64,000 bases of DNA, taken from NCBI RefSeq assembly GCF_022436675.1, contig NZ_JAKUJZ010000003.1, positions 564,598 through 628,597 of the forward strand. Direction: 5' to 3'. Both the position numbers and the translations under genes were made by a program. Source of the DNA: Rheinheimera hassiensis (lineage in GTDB: Bacteria > Pseudomonadota > Gammaproteobacteria > Enterobacterales > Alteromonadaceae). The notes under the pieces were generated by a model. The model was not told the DNA's origin, made no database searches, and saw only the letters and a program-made list of their open reading frames with translations. Positions 26,103 through 34,892 of this stretch are shown in pieces; position 1 is the stretch's first letter; every line of letters starts with the position of its first letter.

Positions 26103-26822
26103 GTGATTTCGTTGCGACAAGGTTGCGGCATGCTGCTGTGCTATTGCGGGTTTACCTACGCCAATGCTGCATTTGATGTTTCCCCTATTCGTTTGCAGTT
26201 ATCACCAGAAACCCCCAGCGCCGCGCTAACCTTGACTAACCGCACGGACAGGCCCAGGCTGATTGAAGTTAATACCATGTTGTGGCAAAGAACAGAAAAT
26301 CAGGACATTTACAGCCCTAGCAGAGACATTCTTGCCAATCCGCCGGTATTTGAAGTCGCGCCGTACTCTACGCAAATTGTAAGGGTTGGGCTAAATAGAG
26401 CAACACCCGCCGCAACAGAACGCAGCTATCGCGTGTATTTAACCGAAGTCGCTATCAGCCAACCACAGCAGCAACTTCAGGTTGTGCTATCTATCGGCAT
26501 ACCGGTATTTATTGCACCCGCAGCCGGTGAGAAGTATCAATTGCATTGGCAAGCCAAAGCAATAAGTAACAACATGGTAGAACTGACTGTGCGCAATACC
26601 GGCAATAGCCATGTTCAACTGGAACAGCTGACATTTTATTCCCCTATCAGTACCGGTTACCAAACAGCAGAAAGTGTTGATTACCGCTCACACCAACGCA
26701 TTTTCCCTAAAGAATCACAACGCTGGCATATTGCCCTGAGCAGTGAATATGCCGAATTAAGTTTTCGCTACCACAGCGCTCAAGTAACTGGCGAACATAC
26801 GCTACAAATACTGGGGCGTTAA
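26103..26822 (+). CDS. Periplasmic pilus chaperone (CsuC type)
   Basis: This 239-aa PapD-like chaperone has a signal region ending near residue 22 and two immunoglobulin-like domains. Matching segments are FDVSPIRLQLSP, ALTLTNRTDRPRLIEVNTMLW, VFEVAPYSTQIVRVGL and YRVYLTEV. It should hold SCPU subunits by donor-strand complementation and deliver them to the usher. The start is GTG 26103, 9 nt after the pilin stop codon, with TAGGTAC upstream. Confidence 0.86.
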   Translation: MISLRQGCGMLLCYCGFTYANAAFDVSPIRLQLSPETPSAALTLTNRTDRPRLIEVNTMLWQRTENQDIYSPSRDILANPPVFEVAPYSTQIVRVGLNRATPAATERSYRVYLTEVAISQPQQQLQVVLSIGIPVFIAPAAGEKYQLHWQAKAISNNMVELTVRNTGNSHVQLEQLTFYSPISTGYQTAESVDYRSHQRIFPKESQRWHIALSSEYAELSFRYHSAQVTGEHTLQILGR

Positions 26823-26825
26823 ACG

Positions 26826-29123
26826 ATGCGCCTCTTTCGGGCTGGGTCACTCACTGTAATGCTATACCTTTTCACCGCGCATGCCGATGAACCAAGGCCC
26901 ACAGCGGATACAGTAGAGTGGCGCTGGTTAACATTGTCACTAAATGGCCAAACACAAGACAAGGCAGTTAAATTATTGTACTACCGACAACACTTTTATA
27001 TGCAGGAAGCCGATTTACAACAATTACGCCTGAAGTGGGACCTGCTTGAGGTGCTGTACTATGACGAACTAAATTATTATCCGCTGACAGAGATGGATAA
27101 TGTTTCCGTTGAAATGCAACAACAAAGCCAGCACTTACAACTAAACGCGACACCGGCGGCGTTTGAAGCTTACCGCAGCCGATATCAACACCTACAGGCA
27201 ACACCGGACAGTCTCATAGGCGCTTATGCCAACTATGATGTCCAAACACAATATAGTGATGGCGGTGCTACACAGGCGGCTTTAGTTCAGTTAACAGCTT
27301 TTTCCGGCACCGCTAACTTTACTAATACAGCCACCTATAACAGCAGTAGCCCATCATCTTTGCTGCGGTTAGATTCAACCTTCATGCTTGATAACCCGGC
27401 TAACCGTAGCCGGTTTTATCTGGGCGACAGCTATAATCAACCGGGGCGCTGGGGCCGGACAGTGCAATTTGCTGGTGTGCGCTACAGCAGCAACTTTAGT
27501 TTGGATCCCGGCTTTGTGACGTACCCCTTACCGTCAATCTCAGGTGAGGCTGTATTACCCTCTTCAGTAGATATTCTGATTAACAATGTCAGGCAGCACC
27601 AGCAGACCGTGCCGCAGGGCCCGTTTGAGTTACAACAATTCCCAGCCATTACCGGCAGCGGCGAGCTGCAGCTACAGGTCACTGATATCCTGGGCAGAAC
27701 AGAAACATACAACCAGCCATTCTATATTGCCAGCCAACTGTTAGCTGAGGGCTTGAGTAGCTTTTCTTATGAGGCCGGCTGGATCCGGAAAAACTATGGC
27801 CTGCGCAGCAATGATTATGACCGCGCTTTTATGTCTGCAACCCACCGCTACGGTATTAACAACCGCATTACTACTGAATTACGTACCGAACTGAGCCGCG
27901 ATCATCTGGCTGCCGGCGCTTCCTTTAGCTATCTGCTGGCAGATTATGCCGTTGCCGATATCACTGTCGCAGCCAGCAAAACCGATGATGCCTCCGGTAC
28001 GTTGTGGCGTGGCGGCCTCAGCAGACAAAGTCACAACTTTAGTTTTGGTTTTTATGCCGCTTACGCCAACAGGTCTTTCAGCGCGCTGGGGCAAACGCCT
28101 GCAGTTGCTCGGTTACGCAATGAATTAGGTATTAATCTCGGAGCACCGTTATTTTCCGGCAGCAGCCTAGCGGCAGCTCTGATCCGGCGCAAACAATGGG
28201 ACGGCGACGATTTCAGCTTACTATCAATAAATTACAGTCAGCGCGTAACCGACAAGCTGATGCTAAACGTGTCGGCCGGTAAAGCCATTAACAACAGCAA
28301 TGACTATACTATCGGCCTAACCCTATCTCGCTACTTTGGTAGCCGTGACAGTGGGCAGATTAACCTGCGTCATGAACAGGACAACACCCGCAAGCAACTG
28401 CAAGTGCAGCGTAATCTGACAATGGGTGACAGCTTTGGATACCGGCTGCTGGCAGAGCAGGCGAAACAAAACTGGCTTGACACTGAATGGTTATTACAGC
28501 GCAGCAATGGCTTATATCGCGCTAACGTGTCTTCGTTTGACGGCCAGGCAGCCGCGCGGCTGTCCGCCAGCGGCAGTATTATTTTGCTTGATAACAGCTT
28601 ACATAGCACCAGATGGATTTCAAACAGCTTCGCTCTGGTTAATGTCGGTGACATCGAAGGGGTAAGTGTAATGCTTGAAAATCAGGTAGTTGCTGCAACC
28701 GACAGCAAAGGTAATGCTTTAGTTACCGGATTAATGCCTTATGACAAAAATTATCTGTCGATAGAGCACAGTCAATTGCCCATTAATACCTCAGTGCAAT
28801 CGCTTCAGCTCAGTGTTACACCAGCGATTAACGCCGGAACTATAGCAAATTTTCACCTGCGACGGGGCAAAAGTGCCGTCGTCAACCTGTACCGTCCTGA
28901 TGACAGTGCGGTACCAGCCGGTGCTCAAGTGCGGATAAACCAGCAACAACGTACTTATCCTGTCGCCAGCAACGGCAAAACATACCTGGAGCAGTTGCCC
29001 TCTGAGGCCCTGCTGCATGTCACTTGGCAGGAAAAGCAATGCTTCGCTACTCTGACCTTAACTGAAACCAACGAACCAATCCCCGACCTTGGTACTATTT
29101 ACTGCCGGGATTCCGCACCATGA
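26826..29123 (+). CDS. Outer-membrane usher (CsuD type)
   Basis: This 765-aa usher starts with a signal peptide (cleavage near AHA, residue 20) and an N-terminal chaperone-binding domain. A 24-strand pore region with plug (VDILINNVRQHQQTVPQGPF) follows, then C-terminal domains ending in the conserved cysteine pair (KQCFATLTL and GTIYC). It secretes and assembles the pilus. The ATG lies 3 nt after the chaperone stop, and its own end overlaps the next gene by 4 nt (ATGA), so translation is coupled. Confidence 0.88.
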   Translation: MRLFRAGSLTVMLYLFTAHADEPRPTADTVEWRWLTLSLNGQTQDKAVKLLYYRQHFYMQEADLQQLRLKWDLLEVLYYDELNYYPLTEMDNVSVEMQQQSQHLQLNATPAAFEAYRSRYQHLQATPDSLIGAYANYDVQTQYSDGGATQAALVQLTAFSGTANFTNTATYNSSSPSSLLRLDSTFMLDNPANRSRFYLGDSYNQPGRWGRTVQFAGVRYSSNFSLDPGFVTYPLPSISGEAVLPSSVDILINNVRQHQQTVPQGPFELQQFPAITGSGELQLQVTDILGRTETYNQPFYIASQLLAEGLSSFSYEAGWIRKNYGLRSNDYDRAFMSATHRYGINNRITTELRTELSRDHLAAGASFSYLLADYAVADITVAASKTDDASGTLWRGGLSRQSHNFSFGFYAAYANRSFSALGQTPAVARLRNELGINLGAPLFSGSSLAAALIRRKQWDGDDFSLLSINYSQRVTDKLMLNVSAGKAINNSNDYTIGLTLSRYFGSRDSGQINLRHEQDNTRKQLQVQRNLTMGDSFGYRLLAEQAKQNWLDTEWLLQRSNGLYRANVSSFDGQAAARLSASGSIILLDNSLHSTRWISNSFALVNVGDIEGVSVMLENQVVAATDSKGNALVTGLMPYDKNYLSIEHSQLPINTSVQSLQLSVTPAINAGTIANFHLRRGKSAVVNLYRPDDSAVPAGAQVRINQQQRTYPVASNGKTYLEQLPSEALLHVTWQEKQCFATLTLTETNEPIPDLGTIYCRDSAP

Positions 29124-29590
29124 AATGGTCATATTCAGTTCTTGCAGCCGCGCTGTTATTCAGCAGCCAGGCAGAGGCTATATATTCGTGCAGCGTAAGT
29201 ACCACAGGCCTGAACTTCGGCCAGTACCGCCCGTTTAACCTTGTGCAACAGGATAACAATGGTAATATCGCCGTATCCTGTCAGTTGCTGCAGGTAATAG
29301 GCTTATTAGTCAGCTATGAAATTCGCCTGTCTACCGGCCAGTCCGGCAGTTACAGCACAAGGCGATTAAGCAGTGCTGGCAGCACTTTAAACTACAACCT
29401 GTACCGTAATGCGGCCAGAACCAACGTTTTTGGTAATGGAACAGCAGGTACAGTATTTATTGCTGACGGCTATTTGTTAAGTATCGGCGTAATTACCCGT
29501 AATTATCCTGTTTACGGCCGAATTCCTGCCGGGCAGAACGTTCGTGCCGGTAGTTATACCGATGTAATTACTATTACCGTTACTTATTAA
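29120..29590 (+). CDS. Second spore coat U domain subunit, candidate tip or minor pilin
   Basis: A 156-aa secreted protein with a signal peptide (cleavage near AEA, residue 20) and one SCPU domain. Cysteines are in YSCSV and VSCQL; the ending RAGSYTDVITITVTY matches the first subunit. In Csu systems the last gene encodes a two-domain tip adhesin of about twice this length. Here only one domain is present, so its tip role is inferred from position. It overlaps the usher gene by 4 nt. Confidence 0.82.
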   Translation: MKWSYSVLAAALLFSSQAEAIYSCSVSTTGLNFGQYRPFNLVQQDNNGNIAVSCQLLQVIGLLVSYEIRLSTGQSGSYSTRRLSSAGSTLNYNLYRNAARTNVFGNGTAGTVFIADGYLLSIGVITRNYPVYGRIPAGQNVRAGSYTDVITITVTY

Positions 29591-29618
29591 TATGTGCAGA
29601 CAAAAGCCAGCTGGATAA

Positions 29619-30752
29619 TCAGCTGCGGCTGTCGGCAGCTTTTTGCAGCAGCTGTTTACTCTCTTGTAAAAATTGCCCGGCCAGCTCACCAAAAAACTGC
29701 TGCCCTTTACCAAACTGTGCCATTAAACCGGCTTTATCTTTGGCTTTAAGTAACTGCAACAGTGCGGTAAAGCGCTGCTGATAGCGCTCCAGCAAAGCAG
29801 CCACTTCGCAGGATGACAACATAATATCGGCATACAGCTCGGCGTTTTGCGCAAATAAGCGCCCTACCATCGCCAGCTCTAACCGGTATATTGGCGAGCT
29901 GAGTTGCAACAGCTCGTTAAGATCGGCGTTTTCATCGGCTAAATGCACACCATATACCAGGGATGAAAAGTGGCGCATCGCCTGAATTAGCTGCATGGCA
30001 CTGTCGTGCTCAGGCGCCTGTTTTATTGCCAATTCGGCGCCCCAGACATTAAGCTGCTTTAGCAGCCACTGGTACTGGTTTTCATGCCGGCCATGGCAAA
30101 CTACCACTACCTGTTTTACCAGATTGGTAATGTCCGGGCCAAACATCGGATGCAGCCCAACAACCGGGCCTTTGTGTTGCTGCAGCATGGCTTTAAGCGG
30201 CTGTTGTTTAATACTGGTAATGTCTGCCAGTACGCAGTCAGCCGGTAATGCTGGTAGCTTATTAATTAACTGTTCGGTTAAGGTAATTGGCACCGCCAGC
30301 AGCACCAATGCTGCCTTAGCACAAATAGCCTCCGCCTGCGGCCAGTCTTGCTGCTCCAGCACCACAACCTCGTAACCGGAGCGCTGAAAAAGACTCACAA
30401 AACGGGCGCCAAGCGCACCGCCACCACCAACGACAACCACCTTGCCACCGCCATCGCGGCAACACACAAAGCCGCTTTCCTGGGTTTGGTATGACTCGCG
30501 CATAATACGGCGCAGCACATCTTCAGTTAAGTCTGCCGATACGCCCAGTGCCAGGGCTTGCTCACGCCTTGCACTTAACAGCGCCTGTTCGCGTTCAGGT
30601 ACATATACCGGCAAAGCGAATTGCTGCTTTATTTTACCTACCTGAGCGGTCACTTTAGCGCGCTGCGCCAACAGCGCCACCAGCTGGCTGTCAATGCTGT
30701 CTATTTGCTGACGCAGTGGCGCCAGTGCCTGCTGTGCTGTCAGATCTGTCAT
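29619..30752 (-). CDS. tyrA: Bifunctional chorismate mutase / prephenate dehydrogenase (T-protein)
   Basis: This 377-aa enzyme makes 4-hydroxyphenylpyruvate, the tyrosine branch. Residues 1-90 are AroQ chorismate mutase (LRQQIDSIDSQLVALLAQRAKV). From about residue 98 a Rossmann motif GGGGALGARFVSLF begins the NAD-dependent prephenate dehydrogenase, with GLHPMFGPD near 200. ATG 30752 starts one base after the aroF stop, so translation is coupled; an upstream extension inside aroF is rejected. It is convergent with the pilus operon. Confidence 0.95.
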   Translation of the reverse strand: MTDLTAQQALAPLRQQIDSIDSQLVALLAQRAKVTAQVGKIKQQFALPVYVPEREQALLSARREQALALGVSADLTEDVLRRIMRESYQTQESGFVCCRDGGGKVVVVGGGGALGARFVSLFQRSGYEVVVLEQQDWPQAEAICAKAALVLLAVPITLTEQLINKLPALPADCVLADITSIKQQPLKAMLQQHKGPVVGLHPMFGPDITNLVKQVVVVCHGRHENQYQWLLKQLNVWGAELAIKQAPEHDSAMQLIQAMRHFSSLVYGVHLADENADLNELLQLSSPIYRLELAMVGRLFAQNAELYADIMLSSCEVAALLERYQQRFTALLQLLKAKDKAGLMAQFGKGQQFFGELAGQFLQESKQLLQKAADSRS

Positions 30753-30753
30753 T

Positions 30754-31812
30754 TCAGGCGGCCACCACCATAGGCTGCATTTGCTGATGAATACTTGCCA
30801 GTAGCACTGCTGTCGCTTCCCAGTCGATACAAGCATCGGTTACTGATACACCGTACTTTTCTGCTCTGCCGTCAATTAAATCCTGACGGCCGGCAAACAG
30901 ATGGCTTTCCAGCATAATACCGATAATGGCGTCGTTACCGGCCAAACGCTGTGCCAGTACATTGTGCGCGACCTCACCCTGGCGGTTGTGATCTTTATTT
31001 GAGTTACCATGGCTGCAATCAACCACTATGCCACGCGGCAGGTTCAACTTATCCAGTTTGGCCAGCGCTTCGCCAATGCTTTGTTCATCATAGTTAGGCT
31101 TGGCACCACCACGCAAAATAATATGGCCATCGGGATTACCGGCAGTTTGCACTAAGCTCACCTCACCGCGCTGATTAATACCAATAAAGCTGTGGCCACT
31201 GGCGGCAGATTGCAGGGCGTTTAGTGCTATATTTAAATTGCCGTCGGTGCCGTTTTTAAAACCAACCGGCATCGACAAGCCACTGGCCATCTCGCGGTGG
31301 GTTTGCGACTCTACAGTGCGGGCGCCAATGGCTGACCAGCTGATTAAGTCAGACAAATACTGCGGGCTGATAGGATCCAGCGCTTCGGTGGCGGTAGGCA
31401 ATTGCATTTCTACCATTTTCAGCAACAGCTCGCGGCCCCAGGTTAAGCCGGTTTCCAGATCGAACGAATCGTCTAAATGCGGGTCATTAATAAAGCCTTT
31501 CCAGCCCACTGTAGTACGTGGCTTTTCAAAGTATACCCGCATCACAATGTACAGGCTGTCGGCATACTGCAGCTGTAGCTGTTTTAATTTTTGCGCATAT
31601 TCAATCGCCGCTACAGGGTCATGAATGGAACAGGGCCCTGTTACCACTAACAGCCGTTTATCACGGCCATGCACGATGTCGGCAATGATATTACGCGCCT
31701 GCTGCACAAACTGCGCGCCCTGCTCTGACAGCGGCAATACTCTTTTTAATACTGCCGGTGGGCTTAACGGCTTTTCTGCCACTATGCGCAGGTCGTCTAC
31801 TATTTTACTCAT
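30754..31812 (-). CDS. aroF: 3-deoxy-7-phosphoheptulonate synthase, probably tyrosine-sensitive
   Basis: This 352-aa class I DAHP synthase performs the first shikimate-pathway step from phosphoenolpyruvate and erythrose 4-phosphate. Conserved blocks include VVTGPCSIHDP, MRVYFEKPRTTVGWKG, SAIGARTVESQTHREMASG, GFKNGTDGN and DCSHGNSNKD. The Tyr-sensitive assignment rests on the operon with tyrA and the TyrR-like boxes upstream, not on an effector-site residue. ATG 31812 follows GGAG at 8 nt. Confidence 0.92.
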   Translation of the reverse strand: MSKIVDDLRIVAEKPLSPPAVLKRVLPLSEQGAQFVQQARNIIADIVHGRDKRLLVVTGPCSIHDPVAAIEYAQKLKQLQLQYADSLYIVMRVYFEKPRTTVGWKGFINDPHLDDSFDLETGLTWGRELLLKMVEMQLPTATEALDPISPQYLSDLISWSAIGARTVESQTHREMASGLSMPVGFKNGTDGNLNIALNALQSAASGHSFIGINQRGEVSLVQTAGNPDGHIILRGGAKPNYDEQSIGEALAKLDKLNLPRGIVVDCSHGNSNKDHNRQGEVAHNVLAQRLAGNDAIIGIMLESHLFAGRQDLIDGRAEKYGVSVTDACIDWEATAVLLASIHQQMQPMVVAA

Positions 31813-31887
31813 GCTAAAACTCCGGTGTGCGGTGTTGCAGGCATTAAGCATAGGTAAAAACGCTAAATTTGCTAAGCTGCGCCCCTA

Positions 31888-31905
31888 CGTAAACTTTAAT
31901 ATACA
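31888..31905. promoter_or_regulatory. TyrR-like box upstream of aroF (strong match)
   Basis: CGTAAA-CTTTAA-TATACA matches the TyrR consensus TGTAAA-N6-TTTACA at 10 of 12 fixed positions. It lies 76 nt before aroF and overlaps a TATATT -10-like element on the minus strand, consistent with repression by TyrR plus tyrosine. Confidence 0.6.
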
Positions 31906-32019
31906 ACACGTAATTATTTAAATACGATTTTCGAATAGTAAAGATCCTAAAGCAGCGCGTCAACCCATTGCAGACCAATAAAATCAAGATAACAGCAAAT
32001 AGTTACACCATAGAAAATA

Positions 32020-32037
32020 CGTATATTTAAGTGTACA
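32020..32037. promoter_or_regulatory. Second, weaker TyrR-like box
   Basis: CGTATA-TTTAAG-TGTACA has the spacing of a TyrR box and 9 of 12 matching fixed positions. It lies about 130 nt upstream of the first box, just after the J-domain gene stop. Paired strong and weak boxes are typical of TyrR-repressed promoters. Confidence 0.4.
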
Positions 32038-32046
32038 AAAAAACCA

Positions 32047-32661
32047 TCAACCGGGCTGCTGCAGTTGCTGATAAGCCTGTTGCAGTAAAATAAATTGCTG
32101 CTGCTCACCACCTCGATCCGGATGTAGCTGTAATGCCTTAGTGCGATAAGCTTTTTTCAGCTGTTGCGGCGTAAATGAAGCGGGCAAACCGAGCAAGGCC
32201 AGTGCTTGGTTATGCGCCATAGCATTTACCTGTACGGTTGGCCGTTGTAGTTGTTGCCAGAAAGCGTCAAGATGCTGGTCAAGTAATTGCTCTGTCATGG
32301 CATAAAAGTTCTGCCAGTTAAGATAATAGTCTTGCCGGCCGGCATCGGAGTCTGGCGGCAATGCTTGCGTTAACGGCAGTAACTGTAATTTGGCCAGGCC
32401 AATGGCTAAATAGCCGTGGCGCTGCGCCAGCCAGTGCTGCTGAATGCGGTATAACAAGTGGTACAGCACAAAGTGTTGTTGAAAGCGGGCAAGATCAGCG
32501 CTTTGCAGCGTATCGCTGTGTAGTTTTAACCCCAGCCGTGATAACAAATACTGCTCTTCTATCGGGCTGTGCGCCGGCGTAAACGCCAGGATCAGGCTTT
32601 CCAGCTGGCCTTGCAACAAGTTAAGAATGGCAGTGCTAAGCGGGGCTTGAGTATCGGTCAT
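32047..32661 (-). CDS. DnaJ-related protein with C-terminal J domain
   Basis: This 204-aa protein has an N-terminal helical domain typical of the DNAJ-related family (LNLLQGQLESLILAF, EEQYLLSRLG). The C-terminal J domain (about 150-204) has the HPD motif in LHPDRGGEQQQF. It should stimulate an Hsp70 ATPase; the client is unknown. ATG 32661 is used; 47 additional upstream codons would run through the rplS terminator. No strong ribosome site is visible. Confidence 0.8.
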   Translation of the reverse strand: MTDTQAPLSTAILNLLQGQLESLILAFTPAHSPIEEQYLLSRLGLKLHSDTLQSADLARFQQHFVLYHLLYRIQQHWLAQRHGYLAIGLAKLQLLPLTQALPPDSDAGRQDYYLNWQNFYAMTEQLLDQHLDAFWQQLQRPTVQVNAMAHNQALALLGLPASFTPQQLKKAYRTKALQLHPDRGGEQQQFILLQQAYQQLQQPG

Positions 32662-32686
32662 AGGATGCACTATGCCAAAAAGAAAA

Positions 32687-32708
32687 AAGGCCGACAAGTG
32701 TCGGCCTT
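32687..32708 (-). terminator. Terminator of the rpsP-rplS operon
   Basis: AAGGCCGAC/GTCGGCCTT, a 9-bp stem with a 4-nt loop, followed on the minus strand by TTTTTTCTTTTT. It lies 11 nt past the rplS stop. Confidence 0.9.
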
Positions 32709-32719
32709 TTAAGGGTAGC

Positions 32720-33079
32720 TTAGTTAAGCTTTTCGCGGATACGCGCTGATTTACCTGAACGATCGCGTAAGTAGTAAAGCTTAGCACGGCGAACTGCACC
32801 ACGACGTTTAACGGTGATGCTGTCTACCATTGGGCTGTGCGTCTGGAATACACGCTCAACACCTTCGCCATTAGAGATTTTACGTACAGTGAATGCAGAG
32901 TGCAGACCACGGTTACGTTTGGCGATAACTACGCCTTCAAAAGCCTGCAGACGAGTTTTATCGCCTTCAGTTACTTTTACCTGAACTACGACAGTGTCGC
33001 CCGGCGCGAACGCTGGAACGTCTTTCTTTAACTGCTCGTCTTCAAGCATTTTGATAATGTTTTGGCTAACTTTGCTCAT
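32720..33079 (-). CDS. rplS: 50S ribosomal protein L19
   Basis: This 119-aa protein matches L19 over its full length: [54 protein letters not shown] and the basic tail [21 protein letters not shown]. It sits at the 30S-50S interface. Last gene of rpsP-rimM-trmD-rplS, 22 nt after trmD, and ahead of a strong terminator. Confidence 0.97.
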   Translation of the reverse strand: MSKVSQNIIKMLEDEQLKKDVPAFAPGDTVVVQVKVTEGDKTRLQAFEGVVIAKRNRGLHSAFTVRKISNGEGVERVFQTHSPMVDSITVKRRGAVRRAKLYYLRDRSGKSARIREKLN

Positions 33080-33101
33080 AACAATCTCACTTTACCTGGA
33101 A

Positions 33102-33890
33102 TTAACTGTCTTCTTGCTGCCCCGTCCGGCACTCTTGCTGATGTTCACGTTGGAACTCAGCCAGTAACCGTCGTTGCTCCTCAGTCAGAGCCAGGAGATT
33201 TAACATATCCGGTCGTCTAAGCCAGGTTCTCCCAAGAGACTGCTTTAAACGCCAGCGTCGTATATTTTCATGGTTACCACTCAGTAAAACTGCTGGTACC
33301 TGTTTGTCTGATAACACTTCAGGCCTTGTGTAGTGTGGACAATCCAGCAAACCGGATGCAAAAGAATCCTGCTCTGCTGACTGCTCATGCCCAAGTACAC
33401 CAGGTACTAAGCGCGACACTGCATCTATCAATGTCATCGCTGGCAGTTCACCGCCACTTAACACGTAATCACCAATTGACCATTCTGCGTCAATTTCGCT
33501 TTCTATTACGCGCTCATCAATGCCTTCATACCGGCCAGCTACTAACAGTAGCTTAGAATACGTCGCCAGTTCAGTGACACCTTGTTGGTCTAATTTGCGG
33601 CCTTGCGGCGACAAATACACCGTGTGTACACCTTCTCCTGCAGCGTGCTTAGCAGCGCGTATTGCGTCACGTAGCGGCTGCACCATCATCAGCATACCTG
33701 GGCCACCACCATAAGGCCGGTCATCTACAGTGCGATGCTTGTCCGTTGTGAAATCACGCGGGTTCCAGCATTGCAGTTGTATAATACCTTGCTTTACAGC
33801 ACGGCCGGTTACCCCATATTGCGTTATTGCCTGAAACATTTCCGGGAATAAGGATACAACCCCTAGCCACAGCTTAGTGTCATCCGGCAT
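33102..33890 (-). CDS. trmD: tRNA (guanine37-N1)-methyltransferase
   Basis: This 262-aa SAM-dependent trefoil-knot enzyme methylates G37 next to the anticodon and prevents frameshifting. Conserved blocks are [47 protein letters not shown] and [13 protein letters not shown]. Its ATG overlaps the rimM stop by 1 nt (TAATG), so translation is coupled. Confidence 0.97.
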   Translation of the reverse strand: MPDDTKLWLGVVSLFPEMFQAITQYGVTGRAVKQGIIQLQCWNPRDFTTDKHRTVDDRPYGGGPGMLMMVQPLRDAIRAAKHAAGEGVHTVYLSPQGRKLDQQGVTELATYSKLLLVAGRYEGIDERVIESEIDAEWSIGDYVLSGGELPAMTLIDAVSRLVPGVLGHEQSAEQDSFASGLLDCPHYTRPEVLSDKQVPAVLLSGNHENIRRWRLKQSLGRTWLRRPDMLNLLALTEEQRRLLAEFQREHQQECRTGQQEDS

Positions 33891-34417
33891 TAAAACGCGG
33901 GATCCCAGTCTACGATAATGCGACGTTCGGTTAAATCGACGCTTTTAATCACGGTATCGGTTAAAAACGGCAACAACCTTTCTTTCTGACCAAATGCATC
34001 GGTACGGTTGGCTTTAACTACTAAAACGTCGTTAGAGCCGGTTTCCATCATGTCGGTTACTTCACCTAAGTGGTAGCCAGCCTCGTTTATTACTGCTAAG
34101 CCCATCAGGTCTTTCCAGTAATAGTCACCGTCTTCTAACGAAGGCAGTGCCTGGCTTGCTACGGCAATTTCAGCATTTACATACTGCTGTGCCAGATCCC
34201 GATCATTGACGCCGTCCAGTTTCGCTATCAGGCCATTACTATGGCGCTTCCAGCTGGAAACCTGCACTGGTTGCCAGTTACCCTGAAATTTAATTTGCCA
34301 GGGTGTGTAATCAAAAATCCCTTCTGGGAAGTCGGTGTAAGCGTTAACTTTCAGCCAGCCATTGATGCCGTAAACTGCACCAAATTTGCCAAGAACGACT
34401 AAATCTTTCTCACTCAA
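33890..34417 (-). CDS. rimM: Ribosome maturation factor RimM
   Basis: This 175-aa 16S rRNA-processing factor binds S19 during 30S maturation. The N-terminal RimM domain begins [22 protein letters not shown]-barrel C-terminal domain has [10 protein letters not shown] and [15 protein letters not shown], ending [11 protein letters not shown]. Position between rpsP and trmD is the conserved arrangement. Confidence 0.96.
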   Translation of the reverse strand: MSEKDLVVLGKFGAVYGINGWLKVNAYTDFPEGIFDYTPWQIKFQGNWQPVQVSSWKRHSNGLIAKLDGVNDRDLAQQYVNAEIAVASQALPSLEDGDYYWKDLMGLAVINEAGYHLGEVTDMMETGSNDVLVVKANRTDAFGQKERLLPFLTDTVIKSVDLTERRIIVDWDPAF

Positions 34418-34447
34418 GCTGACTACTCCACACGACCTTTAAGCTAA

Positions 34448-34699
34448 TTAAGCAGATGCTTTCTCAGCAGTTTTTACCAGGTTTGCCACGCGATCACTCA
34501 GTGAAGCACCTTGTGCTACCCAGTGATTAACGCGGTCCAGGTCCAGACGCAGTTTCTCTTCAGTACCGCCAGCGATTGGGTTAAAGAAACCCACGCGCTC
34601 AATAAAGCGGCCATCACGAGCAAAACGGCTGTCCGCTACCACAACTTGGTAAAATGGACGCTTTTTTGCGCCACCACGTTGTAAACGAATAGTTACCAT
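34448..34699 (-). CDS. rpsP: 30S ribosomal protein S16
   Basis: This 83-aa protein begins [20 protein letters not shown] and continues with [14 protein letters not shown], the S16 signature. GAGGGCC precedes ATG 34699. It is the first gene of the operon, behind the promoter and leader hairpin at 34744-34801. Confidence 0.97.
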   Translation of the reverse strand: MVTIRLQRGGAKKRPFYQVVVADSRFARDGRFIERVGFFNPIAGGTEEKLRLDLDRVNHWVAQGASLSDRVANLVKTAEKASA

Positions 34700-34743
34700 A
34701 AGGCCCTCTAATTTTATCGTTCAGGTTTTATCAAAAATAACAA

Positions 34744-34768
34744 AGCCCCCCAGTCAGACCGAAGGGCT
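34744..34768 (-). promoter_or_regulatory. Leader hairpin of the rpsP operon
   Basis: AGCCC/GGGCT with a 15-nt loop lies at the expected 5' end of the transcript and is followed on the minus strand by TTTGTTATTTTT. It resembles a weak attenuator or a 5' protective hairpin. Confidence 0.4.
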
Positions 34769-34773
34769 GCAGC

Positions 34774-34801
34774 ATTTTACTGATTTGGGGCTCAATTGCA
34801 A
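34774..34801 (-). promoter_or_regulatory. Sigma-70 promoter of the rpsP operon
   Basis: On the minus strand TTGCAA (34796-34801) and TAAAAT (34774-34779) are 16 nt apart, placing the start near 34767, about 70 nt before rpsP. Confidence 0.6.
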
Positions 34802-34851
34802 GGTATTTCGCGGCTTGGCTGCTATTGCAGCGTTATTGCGTGGATAAATAA

Positions 34852-34873
34852 AACCCCGCACTACGACGGGGTT
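34852..34873 (-). terminator. Terminator of ffh
   Basis: AACCCCG/CGGGGTT, a 7-bp stem with an 8-nt loop, followed on the minus strand by TTTTATTTA, 20 nt after the ffh stop. Confidence 0.82.
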
Positions 34874-34892
34874 AAGTAAGCATCTTTGCTGC

